Assembly: GCA_937128505.1 (NCBI GenBank)
Contig: CAKZMM010000026.1
Location: 24,654-88,653 of the forward strand
Reading direction: 5' to 3'
DNA length: 64,000 bases
Source of the DNA: an uncultured Thermogutta sp.
GTDB lineage: Bacteria > Planctomycetota > Planctomycetia > Pirellulales > Thermoguttaceae
This document shows, piece by piece, positions 18,046 to 28,370 of the stretch (the stretch's first letter is position 1; each line of letters starts with the position of its first letter). The notes under the pieces are model-generated. The model ran no database searches. It worked only from the letters and a program-made list of their open reading frames with translations, and was not told the origin of the DNA. The translations under genes and the position numbers were made by a program.

Positions 18046-18833
18046 TCTTTATGCCCAATTGCTCGTACCGAGACTTCATCGGACTACCCCGCCGATCAAC
18101 GATCCCCGAAACCCCACCCAACTGTCACAAACACCTCGTGGCTTGTAAGCACTACAGTTTTCCCTCAGCGTTGCGGCCAGGGTGAGAAGGTGAATATCGA
18201 TGACTCAGATCAATGGGCTACGTAAATTAGGGCTATTCGCAGTTTCAGCGCTTGTTTCGATTATCCTCTGTTAGTCTAATTGAAGATCGAGCCGAATAGC
18301 AATCAGGTGGCTAGAGTGGGCTGTCCCCACTTTTGGGCCGGTTTTTGGAATCGCAGACGGTGTGCCCGCCCCTCCGGCCGGCGAGGCTTCGTAGAGATAA
18401 GTAGAGATAATTTGGATCCAAACGGAGGTCTGCCACCCACTATTAGAGGAGCAACGTTTCCCGGCTCTGATTTTCAGGGAGCACAGAAGCGCAGCATTAG
18501 CGTAGTGAAACTGAAACCCCTAAAAAGCCAACGCCTATGGTTTGTGGTACGATCGCGGTAGGAATTGGCCGCATTCACAAAGTGTGACGGATGATAGTGC
18601 TTTATCGCTTGACGAGTGGATAACCCCCTGGCTTGCAGGGAATTTCTTGCCGAGGCTAGCTCAAATCTTGCTCCGCGCAGGATTTCTACCGACGCCTGAA
18701 CCTTGGATTGGAGTGTTCCGGCAATCTGCTCCGGTGTGCAAAAAAGAGCCGTTGAGCAAGAGCATGCATCGTCAACAATTATCGACTTTCCTGCTGCTAT
18801 TCCCCCCGTGCTTTACGGAGAAGAACTCGCAAT
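18046..18833. other. Intergenic spacer, 0.79 kb
   Basis: No credible gene. One perfect 10-bp tandem pair (GTAGAGATAA, 18391-18410). It must hold the promoter of the methyltransferase. Confidence 0.5.
18391..18410. repeat. 10-bp tandem duplication
   Basis: GTAGAGATAA at 18391-18400 and 18401-18410, perfect. Confidence 0.7.
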
Positions 18834-19844
18834 ATGACGACCAAGCCGATAACCCGACAGGACCTATTAGAGTGGGGCACGGCGTTCATGTCGGGCTGCA
18901 TCTTGGGGGCTGCCGCAGAACTCGAACTTTTCGATGCCCTTGGCAAGCAGCAGCTCACGGGGGAAGAAATCGCGGCCAAGCTCGGTAGTGATCTTCGCGC
19001 CACACGGATTCTGCTTGACGCCTTAGCCGCCTTGGGGGTCTTGGAGAAAGTTGAAGATCGCTACAGCGTTCCGGCCAGTCTTCAACCAAGCTTGAGCCTC
19101 CATCACCCAGAAACCATTCTCCCGATGGTTTTACATCGCATGAACATTTTCCGTGCCTGGGCCCAGATGGCATGGACTGTGAAAGCCGGGATTCCCGCCC
19201 CACGGCCTGCCAGCATCCGAGGGTGGGAAGCCGACCGAGATGCCTTCGTCGCCGCGATGCACGTCGTATCGTCGCCGGTTGCCGACAGTTTAGTAGCCAA
19301 GCTGGGTCCCCCGCCCTTTCACCATCTTTTGGATGTAGGGGGTGCCTCCGGTACGTGGACGCTCGCTTTTTTGGGCGCTAGGCCGAACGCCGTGGCTACC
19401 ATCTTCGACTTGCCGCATGCTATTGAGCAAGCAAAACGCCGGTTGGCCGATCATCCCCAGGCGAAACAAATTCACTTGGTAGCTGGGGATTTTTATCGGG
19501 ATCCGCTTCCTGCCGGTGCCGACTTCGCCTGGGTCAGCGCCATTGCTCATCAACACGCTCGGGAAGATAACCGTGCCCTTTTCGCCAAAGTTTTCCAGGC
19601 CTTAGAGCCGGGCGGTAAAATCGCGATTCGCGATATCGTGATGGCGCCGGACCGCACACGCCCTCTGCAAGGGGCCTTATTTGCCGTCAATATGCTGGTT
19701 GCCACTGCCCGCGGAAACACATTCACTTTTGAGGAGTTTTGCGAGGATCTAATCAGTGCCGGGTTCAACTCCCCTGAGCTGGTGGTTCGCTCAGAAGATA
19801 TGAATTCGGTGATCATGGCCACCAAGCCTTCAAGCTCCGCTTAG
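18834..19844 (+). CDS. SAM-dependent methyltransferase (O-methyltransferase family 2 type)
   Basis: A 336-residue protein with an N-terminal winged-helix dimerisation domain (residues about 15-90, with LTGEEIAAKLGSDLRATRILLDALAALGVL) and a C-terminal Rossmann methyltransferase domain. The SAM-binding glycine loop is LLDVGGASGTWTLAF near residue 165; VSAIAHQHAREDNRALFAKVFQALEPGGKIAIRDIV is the post-motif region typical of the hydroxyindole/caffeate-type family. Such enzymes methylate oxygen or other atoms of aromatic or polyketide metabolites. No biosynthetic genes lie beside it, so the substrate is open. ATG start. Confidence 0.9.
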   Translation: MTTKPITRQDLLEWGTAFMSGCILGAAAELELFDALGKQQLTGEEIAAKLGSDLRATRILLDALAALGVLEKVEDRYSVPASLQPSLSLHHPETILPMVLHRMNIFRAWAQMAWTVKAGIPAPRPASIRGWEADRDAFVAAMHVVSSPVADSLVAKLGPPPFHHLLDVGGASGTWTLAFLGARPNAVATIFDLPHAIEQAKRRLADHPQAKQIHLVAGDFYRDPLPAGADFAWVSAIAHQHAREDNRALFAKVFQALEPGGKIAIRDIVMAPDRTRPLQGALFAVNMLVATARGNTFTFEEFCEDLISAGFNSPELVVRSEDMNSVIMATKPSSSA

Positions 19845-20380
19845 ACCCCATTTGGGCACCCAACCACCGATTCCACAGCACGTCCGGCTGGCGGACACTA
19901 TGCCCTTTTGTACTCCTGCTTGGCCATAAACATTTGTATTCTCGGTCGGCCATAAAAAGACGAGGGACCTCGTGCCACCGGGCGGACGCCAATAAGTGAA
20001 GATTTCTTTGCTCCGCTTCGGATTTCCTCCTCCGCAAGAGCGTCGGGGGCAAAAGATCGCGGTGTTGATCCCGGAGTTACGGGGGAAAGCTCGGTTTAAG
20101 ACGCCTTGTATCCCCCCGATTAGAAACCGGTTGATCCGAGGCGGCTTTCATCCCAATAACTGGCCCCCGAGATTCCAAGCTTCTCGACCCGCGGCAATGG
20201 GCCACGAAAACCCCATGACTCCGGGAGTTTTTTCACTGAAGGCGGAGCTTGATTTCAAAAATCTCCAAAAACTCGGGTCGAGCGAAAATACCCGATAGAC
20301 CGAATCTGCCTTTTCCGCCACCGCGTTTTCCAGTCCATGCCGATCAGGGAAATGCTGGAAACCGGTGCTTTGCGAAGCGA
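19845..20380. other. Intergenic spacer between convergent genes, 0.54 kb
   Basis: Nothing recognisable beyond GGCCATAAA occurring twice near 19920-19960. No clear terminator hairpin. Confidence 0.45.
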
Positions 20381-21157
20381 CTAATTCGCAGGCTTCGGTT
20401 CCGAGCGGGTAAACATGGGGGCAAGCAATTCGATAGGTACCGGGAAGACGATTGTCGTGTTGTGCTCGGCACCAATTTCAACCAATGTCTGGAGGTATCG
20501 CATGACCAAAGCCTTCGGCTGTTCCTCGAGAATTTTGGCCGCATCGCGAAGCTTGGCTGCCGCCTGAAATTCGCCTTCCGCATGGATGATCTTGGCACGG
20601 CGTTCTCGTTCGCTTTCCGCCTGCTTGGCCATAGCGCGACGCATTTGGTCCGGCAAATCGACGTGTTTCAATTCCACCAGAGACACCTTGACGCCCCAAG
20701 GGCCAGAGTGCCGGTCGATCACTTCCTGCAAATGGAGGTTGATTTTCTCCCGCTCAGCCAAAAGTTCATCCAATTCGACTTGCCCCAATACGCTTCGCAA
20801 AGTGGTTTGCGATAACTGATACGTGGCGTAGCGGTAATCTTCCACTTCCAGGACGCTCTTGCTCGGATCGACGACGCGGAAATAAACCACGGCATTCACC
20901 GTAACCGACACATTATCCCGCGTGATCACATCCTGTGGCGGCACATCCTGCACATAGGTCCGAAGGCTTACCCTGACCAACCGATCGATCGGCCAAAAGA
21001 GCAAAATCAAGCCGGGCCCCTTCGCCCTTCCCAGGACGCGGCCCAAACGGAAGATTACACCCCTTTCATACTCGAACAGTACACGGATGCACGACAAGAA
21101 GTAAGCGATCACCACAGCCAGGAATAACCCTACCATTTGCACGGCGTTGACGTCCAT
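20381..21157 (-). CDS. SPFH/band-7 (stomatin-like) membrane protein
   Basis: A 258-residue slipin-type protein. One N-terminal membrane segment (residues about 7-28, [20 protein letters not shown]) precedes the band-7 domain, recognisable from [55 protein letters not shown], and the long helical [29 protein letters not shown]. Bacterial slipins oligomerise in the membrane and are partnered with an NfeD-type protease, which is the next gene upstream on the same strand (21752-23575), although a 594-bp gap separates them. Likely role: membrane-domain organisation and protein quality control (family knowledge). Confidence 0.94.
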   Translation of the reverse strand: MDVNAVQMVGLFLAVVIAYFLSCIRVLFEYERGVIFRLGRVLGRAKGPGLILLFWPIDRLVRVSLRTYVQDVPPQDVITRDNVSVTVNAVVYFRVVDPSKSVLEVEDYRYATYQLSQTTLRSVLGQVELDELLAEREKINLHLQEVIDRHSGPWGVKVSLVELKHVDLPDQMRRAMAKQAESERERRAKIIHAEGEFQAAAKLRDAAKILEEQPKALVMRYLQTLVEIGAEHNTTIVFPVPIELLAPMFTRSEPKPAN

Positions 21158-21751
21158 CGCATGAATCTCCTCAAACTAAAGTAACAGTTCCCTCGTCGCA
21201 GCAAACTCCCCCCTGAACCAACGCGACCTTGCGCCACAGGCCTGCCCGGCGCACGTCCCCCTTTGATGTCCGTAACTACCACCGTGATTGCGGATGATTA
21301 TCGTATTGTGGACCACCTCAAGCAAACAACCATTTGGACGCACAAATTTCTCCACGACAAACCGCATTTTCTCCCCGAGAAACTAGTAGTTGGAGCTGTT
21401 TCTAACGAAGAGGTTAAATCGCTCCGCACTTGCCGGCTTTTCGGCTGAGTACTACTCAGAACTACGCGGAACCGTTCGCAAACTCAAAACCCTGTAAGAC
21501 GCCCAACTTACCGCCAAACGCAACCTCTAGGTCCAAGCTTCTATGAGCCTAAAGCCCGTCGGCGAGGCCGTTATCGGTGGTCCCGCCCTCAAATCGCTGA
21601 TCCCCTGCAAAAAAGCGGGGTCGCAAGTTATTCGCCGCGAGTGGGTATGCCGCGGAGGCCTCCAATCGAGACTTTGAACTATGGGAAACGTAGAGAACAA
21701 GTGATTCAACGGTCCTGCTACGCTCGCCACACGACTCTCAAATGACTTGCT
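21158..21751. other. Intergenic spacer, 0.59 kb
   Basis: Lies between the NfeD-type gene and the SPFH gene. No credible gene; such partners are normally adjacent, so the long gap is unusual for this pair. Confidence 0.5.
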
Positions 21752-23575
21752 TTATTGGAACCGGCTAACCTCGGCGGAATCTGTCTTTGGCTGCACGCAT
21801 AACGTCAAGCCATCGCGGCGTAAAACGGAGCACATTGTACCCTGCCGAATAGGCTGATCGCTGGAGGCCTGCCACCATTCGCCGTGGACCAAGACTTTTC
21901 CTACGTACTGCCCCTCCTGAAACGTGAAATCCGTCTTTGCCTCAACCACTTGTCCCGCGATATCCTCATCGCCTGTCTGGACTCGACCCCGATGGCTACG
22001 CAGCACACCCAGCATCAGTAAAAACACAATCGCTCCGGTTGCGAAAGCAATGGGTACGATCAGGTTGAGGGAAACGCCAGAGAATTCCGTCGGCGACTCG
22101 ATCAGCATCAATCCCCCGAGAATCATACAGGCGACTCCGGCCAAAGTGAGTAAGCCATAGCTAGCCACGAACAACTCGCCGACAAAAAGCCCAAACGCAA
22201 CGACGATCAACCCTAAGCCTAAGTAATTTACCGGAAGGACGGATAAACCGTAAAGACCTAGCAGCAGGCAGATCAACCCTACGGTCCCGGGCACGCCCCA
22301 ACCCGGTGAATAAAGCTCGAAAAGAACCCCGTAAAAGCCGAAGATCAAAAGAATCAGAGCCACCTGAGGATGACTGAGTAGGGAGAGCAGCCGTTCCCCC
22401 CACCACATGGATATCTGTTCAAGCGTAGCCCCTTTCGTTCGTAAGGTGTAAGGCCCCTGCGGCAACTGCACCAGTCGCCCGTCGAGCTTTTCTAACAGGT
22501 CATTCAAATCGCTTGCCTGAAGGTCGACAACTTTTAGCTCCACTGCCTCGCGGTCGGTGATCGAGACACTTTCCCGAACGGCTCGAACAATCCATTCCGC
22601 ATTCCGCCCGCGTTCCTCTGCCAATGCCTGAGCCCAACTGACGGTATCATTCACGATCTTCTCTTCCATCGGGCTGGAAGCGCGCTTGGCGTTTTTCTCG
22701 GCAGCCGCCGGCTTTTCCGACTTTGAGGCTTCCGACTTCTCGTCGGCCTCTCCCTGAGCCGTCAGGGAAGATTCGGGGGTCGAACCCGGCGGCTCATCCG
22801 ACGGACCGATCTGAGGTGTTGGGACCCCTGCCGGGTCTTCTACAGCCTGAATCAGCTTTAAGAACTCGCCGTGCCCCCCAAAAAATTCACGCCTCCCGTC
22901 TCCCCAGGACGACAGGCGGTCGTTTTTGATTTCCGAGTTCAGACCCATGAAAGGCCTAGTAAACAAGCTCCGCAATTGCGACTCCGGCTCCTCCGAGGGC
23001 TGGAAAGGTAGCCCCCCAATACTCACCGGATGGGCAGCGCCGATCGTTGTCCCGGGAGCCATGACCGCCACATGCGAGGCCATGGTGATGAACACCCCTG
23101 CTGAGGCCGCGCGGCTTCCCGCCGGCGAGACATAAACGACGATGCATACCCGGCTATTTAAGAACCTTTTGACTAATTGACGAGTCGATTCCAGTAGCCC
23201 ACCAGGCGTGTCCAGGCTGATAATCAAACATTCTGCCTGCCGAGATTCTGCTTCGTCGATCGCCCGAAGGATATAACCGGCCGTACCCGGCGTGATCGTT
23301 TCATTTTCGAGCATGGCATGCAACACAAGCGGCCGCCGGGTTGAACTTTCTTCTTTAGATTCTTTATCCTGCGCAATTCCCCACCCGGCCCACAAGACTC
23401 CCAGCACCCCGACGATCCCTACAAAAAGCGCTCCCAGGGTTGAGCAAATGCCATTCCCTCGGAAATTCTCCCCAAAAAGTCGGGGTAACCGACGGCAACT
23501 GAGAAATTTTTCTTTCCGCCGGGAAACAAACCGGCACCTCTGCCTGCGACCGCAACCGGGAAGCGAGTTTCCCAT
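21752..23575 (-). CDS. NfeD-family membrane-bound ClpP-type serine protease (stomatin operon partner)
   Basis: A 607-residue long-form NfeD. Layout: N-terminal membrane segment (about 45-68); ClpP-class protease domain with LIISLDTPGG near 118-126 and the catalytic serine in SRAASAGVF near 154-162; a charged, low-complexity insert (about 260-305) inside the protease domain; a stretch with KIVNDT, likely supplying the catalytic lysine; four or more membrane helices (about 400-515); and a C-terminal OB-fold NfeD domain (GQVVEAKTDFTFQEGQYVGKVLVHGEWW). The family cleaves the C-terminus of stomatin-like proteins; the SPFH gene downstream is the probable partner. The insert is longer than usual. 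The N-terminal 40 residues before the membrane segment may mean a later true start. Confidence 0.93.
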   Translation of the reverse strand: MGNSLPGCGRRQRCRFVSRRKEKFLSCRRLPRLFGENFRGNGICSTLGALFVGIVGVLGVLWAGWGIAQDKESKEESSTRRPLVLHAMLENETITPGTAGYILRAIDEAESRQAECLIISLDTPGGLLESTRQLVKRFLNSRVCIVVYVSPAGSRAASAGVFITMASHVAVMAPGTTIGAAHPVSIGGLPFQPSEEPESQLRSLFTRPFMGLNSEIKNDRLSSWGDGRREFFGGHGEFLKLIQAVEDPAGVPTPQIGPSDEPPGSTPESSLTAQGEADEKSEASKSEKPAAAEKNAKRASSPMEEKIVNDTVSWAQALAEERGRNAEWIVRAVRESVSITDREAVELKVVDLQASDLNDLLEKLDGRLVQLPQGPYTLRTKGATLEQISMWWGERLLSLLSHPQVALILLIFGFYGVLFELYSPGWGVPGTVGLICLLLGLYGLSVLPVNYLGLGLIVVAFGLFVGELFVASYGLLTLAGVACMILGGLMLIESPTEFSGVSLNLIVPIAFATGAIVFLLMLGVLRSHRGRVQTGDEDIAGQVVEAKTDFTFQEGQYVGKVLVHGEWWQASSDQPIRQGTMCSVLRRDGLTLCVQPKTDSAEVSRFQ

Positions 23576-24595
23576 ACAGCACCTGTTAGCTGGTTTATGT
23601 CACTTACTTTTTGTCAACTTTTTGTCAGATTTCGCGAGTCATTCACGGTAAAACCGAAAGTTTCTTCAGCGTTCGCCTCAAAAACCTACATAGGATAAAA
23701 GAAGCAGGATTACAATTTGAAGGCCCCGGTTTCGGAAACCACCTCTCTGCCCAGAACTAAGTCAAAACACCGGGCCCACACTTTACAACATCCTATTCTC
23801 AAGTGGCCGAAGTTTCTCCAACTCGATCCTGTCTCACCTGGAACCGATAGTGATGGGGGAAAGCATTACGAAGCTTTGTCGACGGGCAAGACATTCTTTG
23901 GCAGCCTAAACCTACACCTACAACCTCAAAGGAAATTTAAGCCGAAAGTTAGAAATGTCTAAAGGTCCTCGATAGCTTTGCCAGGTCAAAAATGGTCCCC
24001 GCCGTCAAGCTGCGTCGAAATCACCCAATTTTGATCCGCACCTTTTTCTCCGCACTTATACGAAGTCCAAATGGCAACTCACCGCTGATTCATCACCAAA
24101 TTAACAACTCAAGCAAGCAGTATTAGGCCCTATGAAATGTTCTCCGAATCCGCCCTGCTACTAGCCTGTACTTCCGCAAACATGACTTTCTAAGCATCAT
24201 AACATTGTCGCCGAAAATATCTAGGATTCACGGCTCTGGGGGCTTAAGCTGCTCAGTCCAGCTTAGGCCCCGCTTAGTCCGCTCGACAATGTGTGGGCCC
24301 TCCTCGCGAGGCGGCACCAAGCCTATAAAATTTTTCAGTTCCGGGGATTTGAGACCGACCGGCCATTGGCAAGACTTTCAAGGGACAATCCTGATAATTA
24401 ATGAAACAAGGATTCCAGAAACGGCGATCGCTGCGGGAGCGCAGCAAGGATCACTTGGGTTAGGACATTGGCAAGGAGATTAACTAAAAATTTGACGCGA
24501 AAGGGCACTAATGCCGCTGTTACGAAGGTAACTCGTTTGGCCTTCAGAATCACAACTTAATGCACAAAACAACGTGTCATTTATAAGAGTAACAG
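23576..24595. other. Intergenic spacer, 1.0 kb
   Basis: Divergent-promoter spacer between the NfeD gene and uvrA. It has an 11-bp tandem pair at 23606-23627. I looked for a LexA-type palindrome upstream of uvrA and recognised none. Confidence 0.5.
23606..23627. repeat. 11-bp tandem duplication
   Basis: ACTTTTTGTCA twice, 23606-23616 and 23617-23627, perfect, about 30 bp upstream of the NfeD-type gene start. Confidence 0.75.
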
Positions 24596-27454
24596 ATGTC
24601 TGCGCGTCGTAAAATTGTTAACAAGACTTCCAGTTCGAAGAATGGAACAGCGATCCAGCTACGCGGAGTGCGAGTTCACAATCTTCAAAATATCGATGCA
24701 GATTTACCCCATGGAAAGCTCGTGGTCATTACCGGACCGAGCGGTTCCGGTAAAAGCTCATTGGCTTTCGACACGCTTTACGCCGAGGGACAGCGTCAGT
24801 ATCTGGAAAGCCTTTCCCTTTATGCCCGCCAATTCTTTCATCAGCTCGAGCGTCCGGATGTTGATTTGATCGAGGGGTTGCCACCGACATTGTCGGTAGA
24901 CCAACGGGTCGGTCTTTTCAGCCCCCGAAGTACGGTGGCAACGGCGACGGAAATCTACGACTACCTACGGCTACTTTATGCGAAGTTGGGCACTCTCCGG
25001 TGTCCTAAATGTTTGCAACCGATCCAGCGGCAGTCAGCCGAGCAAGTAATTGAGGCACTTTTGCGACTACCTTTCAACACACGTGTCATGCTATTGGCCC
25101 CTTTTGTTCGCGGGCGAAAAGGGGAGCATAAAGACCTATTTGTTCGACTACGGAGACTTGGCTTTGTTCGAGCGCGTGTGGATGGCCAATTGGTCGATTT
25201 GGAGCAACCGCCAAGTCTTGCCCGGCAGCGCCGCCACAACATCGAAGCGGTGGTGGATCGGCTGGTCATACGTCCCGAGGTTGCCGCAAGAGTTCGGGAG
25301 TCCGTTAATTTTGCCCTCCAACATGCCGAAGGTGCGCTCCTTGTCTGTTACCAAACAGCAGGTCAGGAACGTGGGGAGTGGCAAGAGCGGCTCTTCAGCA
25401 CTCGATATGCCTGCCCCTCTTGTCAGATTAGTGTTGCCGAATTAGAGCCTCGAACTTTTAGCTTTAACAGTCCTTATGGTGCTTGCCCGACCTGCGACGG
25501 ATTGGGGGTAGTGGATCAATTCGATCCCGAGCTTCTCATCCAAAACCGGAAGCTCCCTTTGGGTGGGGGTGCCATGCCTTTATGGGACCAGATGCCTGCC
25601 AGTTGGCGGCGCTCCTGCCGCGATTGGATTGAGCCGTTCTTGAAAAAGCTCGGCGCCTTGTGGGAAACACCTCTCGCCGATTTGGGCTCCAAAGCCCTTG
25701 GGCAACTACTTCGGGGAGATGGCAAGGAGTTTACTGGGCTCCTACCTTGGCTGGAGGAACGATTTCGGCATAGTTCCTCGAGTTTTGAAAGCATATTGGC
25801 GGACTATCGTTCGCGTCTCCCTTGCCCGGATTGTGGGGGGGCTCGTTTGCGACCTGAAGCGCGGGCGGTAACGATCAGCGACCAAGCCATCCACGAGTTG
25901 ACCGCTATGACCGTGGAGGCAGCCCAGCGATTCATCGCCCAATTGACGTTCAGTGAGTCCCAAAAGCCGATCGCTCGACCGATTGTCGGTGAGTTGTTGT
26001 CGCGGCTCGACTTCCTCCGCAGAGTGGGCGTTGATTATCTGACCTTGGACCGTCCCACAGAGACCCTTAGCGGTGGTGAACTCCAACGGGTTCGACTGGC
26101 CAGCAGCCTGGGAGCAGGCTTGGTTGGCGTTTGCTACATTTTGGACGAACCTTCCATCGGCCTGCACCCCCGAGACAATGCCCGGCTCATTGAGGCCTTG
26201 AGGGAACTTCAGCAGCACGGCAATACGGTCATCGTTGTTGAGCACGATGAGTCGATGATTCGAGCCGCCGACTGGGTTCTGGATTTGGGGCCGGGCGCGG
26301 GACGCCACGGAGGTCGGGTGGTAGCCGCCGGAACGCCGGCTGACTTAGCCGAATCTTACCGGTCGATCACGGGGCAGTATTTGTCGGGACGACTTCAAAT
26401 CCCATTACCCCGCCAACGGCGATCCGTGTCCGCGCAATACCGCATTCGTCTCGAAGGAGTGAGAACGAATAACCTCAAGAACATTACCGTGGATTTTCCG
26501 CTCGGGGTCTTCATTTGTGTCACCGGTGTCAGTGGTGCAGGGAAAAGTTCACTGATTAGCGAGACCTTGGCCCGGGCTTTGCGGCGCCATTTGGGGCTGG
26601 GAGGTCCGAAACCGGGTCCGTATCGGGCCATTCGCGGGGCGGATAAGATCGACAAGGTCGTGGAAATTGATCCCTCCCCCATTGGTCGAACCCCCCGAAG
26701 CACACCAGCCACCTACATCGGTGTTTTCGATCATATTCGGCGGGTGTTTGCCGGATTAAGGGAGTCGCGCGAGCGAGGGTATAAGCCTGGGCGTTTCAGC
26801 TTCAATGTGCGGGGCGGCCGTTGCGAAGCGTGCGAAGGCCACGGCCAGCAGTGTATCGAAATGACCTTTCTCCCCGATTTGTACGTATCCTGTCCTGCTT
26901 GCCAGGGAAAGCGATTCAATCCCCAAACGTTAGAGGTGACTTACCGCGGAAAGTCCATCGCGGATATCTTAGAGATGTCGGTCGAGGAAGCCATCAAAGA
27001 ATTTCAAAACTTTCCCATCATTCAGCGATTGCTTCGCACGATGCAGGACGTGGGTCTCGGCTATCTGACTTTGGGACAGGCTTCACCCACGCTTTCAGGC
27101 GGTGAGGCCCAAAGAATCAAGCTCGCTGCTGAACTGAGCCGTGTCAGTACGGGCCGAACTTTGTATATCCTCGACGAACCGACGATCGGGCTTCATAGTG
27201 ATGACATTCGTAAACTTCTTCAGGTTCTAAACCGGCTCGTTGACGCGGGTAACACGGTCATCATTATCGAGCACCATCTAGACGTCATTAAAACGGCCGA
27301 TTGGATTATCGATCTCGGGCCCGAAGGTGGGGATCGCGGAGGGTATCTCCTCGCAGCAGGAAGACCCGAGGAACTCGCATCGCTCCCTGACAATCTCACC
27401 GGCCGTTTTTTACGATCTTGTCTCGAGCACACGCCGACGACCATCGCCTCGTGA
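24596..27454 (+). CDS. uvrA: Excinuclease ABC subunit A (UvrA)
   Basis: Damage-recognition ATPase of nucleotide excision repair. 952 residues, the standard length. First ATPase: Walker [10 protein letters not shown] at 47-55, followed by the UvrB-binding/insertion region containing [15 protein letters not shown]. Zinc-type Cys pairs appear at CPKC (near 138), CPSC and CPTC (about 275-300). First signature is [12 protein letters not shown], with [13 protein letters not shown]. Second ATPase: GVSGAGKSS near 643-651, [12 protein letters not shown], the C-terminal zinc module CEAC...[16 protein letters not shown] and [14 protein letters not shown] short N-terminal extension precedes the first domain. 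The gene stands alone with no UvrB or UvrC near. Confidence 0.97.
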   Translation: MSARRKIVNKTSSSKNGTAIQLRGVRVHNLQNIDADLPHGKLVVITGPSGSGKSSLAFDTLYAEGQRQYLESLSLYARQFFHQLERPDVDLIEGLPPTLSVDQRVGLFSPRSTVATATEIYDYLRLLYAKLGTLRCPKCLQPIQRQSAEQVIEALLRLPFNTRVMLLAPFVRGRKGEHKDLFVRLRRLGFVRARVDGQLVDLEQPPSLARQRRHNIEAVVDRLVIRPEVAARVRESVNFALQHAEGALLVCYQTAGQERGEWQERLFSTRYACPSCQISVAELEPRTFSFNSPYGACPTCDGLGVVDQFDPELLIQNRKLPLGGGAMPLWDQMPASWRRSCRDWIEPFLKKLGALWETPLADLGSKALGQLLRGDGKEFTGLLPWLEERFRHSSSSFESILADYRSRLPCPDCGGARLRPEARAVTISDQAIHELTAMTVEAAQRFIAQLTFSESQKPIARPIVGELLSRLDFLRRVGVDYLTLDRPTETLSGGELQRVRLASSLGAGLVGVCYILDEPSIGLHPRDNARLIEALRELQQHGNTVIVVEHDESMIRAADWVLDLGPGAGRHGGRVVAAGTPADLAESYRSITGQYLSGRLQIPLPRQRRSVSAQYRIRLEGVRTNNLKNITVDFPLGVFICVTGVSGAGKSSLISETLARALRRHLGLGGPKPGPYRAIRGADKIDKVVEIDPSPIGRTPRSTPATYIGVFDHIRRVFAGLRESRERGYKPGRFSFNVRGGRCEACEGHGQQCIEMTFLPDLYVSCPACQGKRFNPQTLEVTYRGKSIADILEMSVEEAIKEFQNFPIIQRLLRTMQDVGLGYLTLGQASPTLSGGEAQRIKLAAELSRVSTGRTLYILDEPTIGLHSDDIRKLLQVLNRLVDAGNTVIIIEHHLDVIKTADWIIDLGPEGGDRGGYLLAAGRPEELASLPDNLTGRFLRSCLEHTPTTIAS

Positions 27455-27709
27455 CCGTTTTATCCTGGTCTCAAGATAATTTTCTGTGCGTCTAATGAAC
27501 GGTGCTGTGAAAACCTTGAACGACCGTCGCCCAGAGGAACTAAACCTGGGAACTGAAGCTGCTTCCAAAACACGCCATTGAGCCAATGCGATTCGGATTT
27601 TGGGAGCGTGCGCTAAGAGGAGTTAAGTGACAAGTTGCGACCAGCTAAATGAGAGAAGTTAGGAAACAGTACAAGAAGTGTAAGAAGGAGCATGAGAACG
27701 CAACAAGTT

Positions 27710-27751
27710 AAGGAGGGGTGCTTTAAAGGCAAGGAGGGGTGCCTTGAAGGA
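27710..27751. repeat. 21-bp tandem duplication
   Basis: Units 27710-27730 and 27731-27751, both starting AAGGAGGGGTGC, with three differences. Each contains a GGAGG that would look like a ribosome site, but no frame follows. Confidence 0.8.
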
Positions 27752-27769
27752 ATAAGCTAAAGCGAGGGC

Positions 27770-27810
27770 GTTATGGCGGGTCATAACGTGAGGATTGAAG
27801 CCCGCCATAA
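27770..27810. repeat. Two overlapping, mutually exclusive hairpins
   Basis: GTTATG (27770-27775) can pair with CATAAC (27782-27787), or TTATGGCGGG (27771-27780) can pair with CCCGCCATAA (27801-27810) in a perfect 10-bp stem. The two structures share bases, a switch-like arrangement. The following gene starts about 560 bp later. Confidence 0.6.
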
Positions 27811-28370
27811 GCAGTACGCTTAGGCCCACGAGGGGCTCACCAAGCCGGGCATCGTTCCGAGAGTGCGATAAGAACTATCCTACTTTCGGGGGTAATGATT
27901 CGAGGGTCCTCGTCTTTTGCAGCGGAAGTTTTTTAATCATTCCCGCGAACGCACGGTCCCCCAGGGGTTTCGGGGCTTGACGGCTCCTCTGCCTCGACGA
28001 AATACGGAGCGCAAAAGATGGGCCTTTTTCTCGTTGGGCCTTTCCTTCAGAAAGTGCGTTGCTAAAAATTTCGTCAAAGGACTCCTCGGAGGTCCTGAAA
28101 TGAGTTCCCTCAGAGGAGCTGTGACCAATACAGCAGTTCGTTTCCCACTGCGCGGGGAGCAACCCGCACTCGGCGTTCTCGTAGTGAAAGGTGCTTTCAA
28201 TACAACATCTCGCAACACATTGCGCGGGGGTGCATTTGCTTCAATTGGAACCAATGAGTTCGGTCTTCATTTTTGTATTTCGTGATACTTTTTTTCGCGG
28301 AAGGGTTAATTAGGTCCTGCCGGAGAAGTCCCTAGCAACCTTCTCTTAGTTCTCGGAATGAGATCGAGCG

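Larger units (their letters stand above)
27455..28370. other. Intergenic spacer, 0.92 kb, with repeats and competing hairpins
   Basis: No gene I would defend; overlapping frames at 27917-28285 (+) and 27937-28254 (-) look non-coding. It has a 21-bp tandem pair at 27710-27751 and two mutually exclusive stems at 27770-27810. Confidence 0.55.

Noticed and set aside
27917..28285. 122-codon plus-strand frame with an overlapping 105-codon minus-strand frame
   Set aside because: Neither has a ribosome site or a recognisable family, and both look like chance openings in GC-rich spacer.
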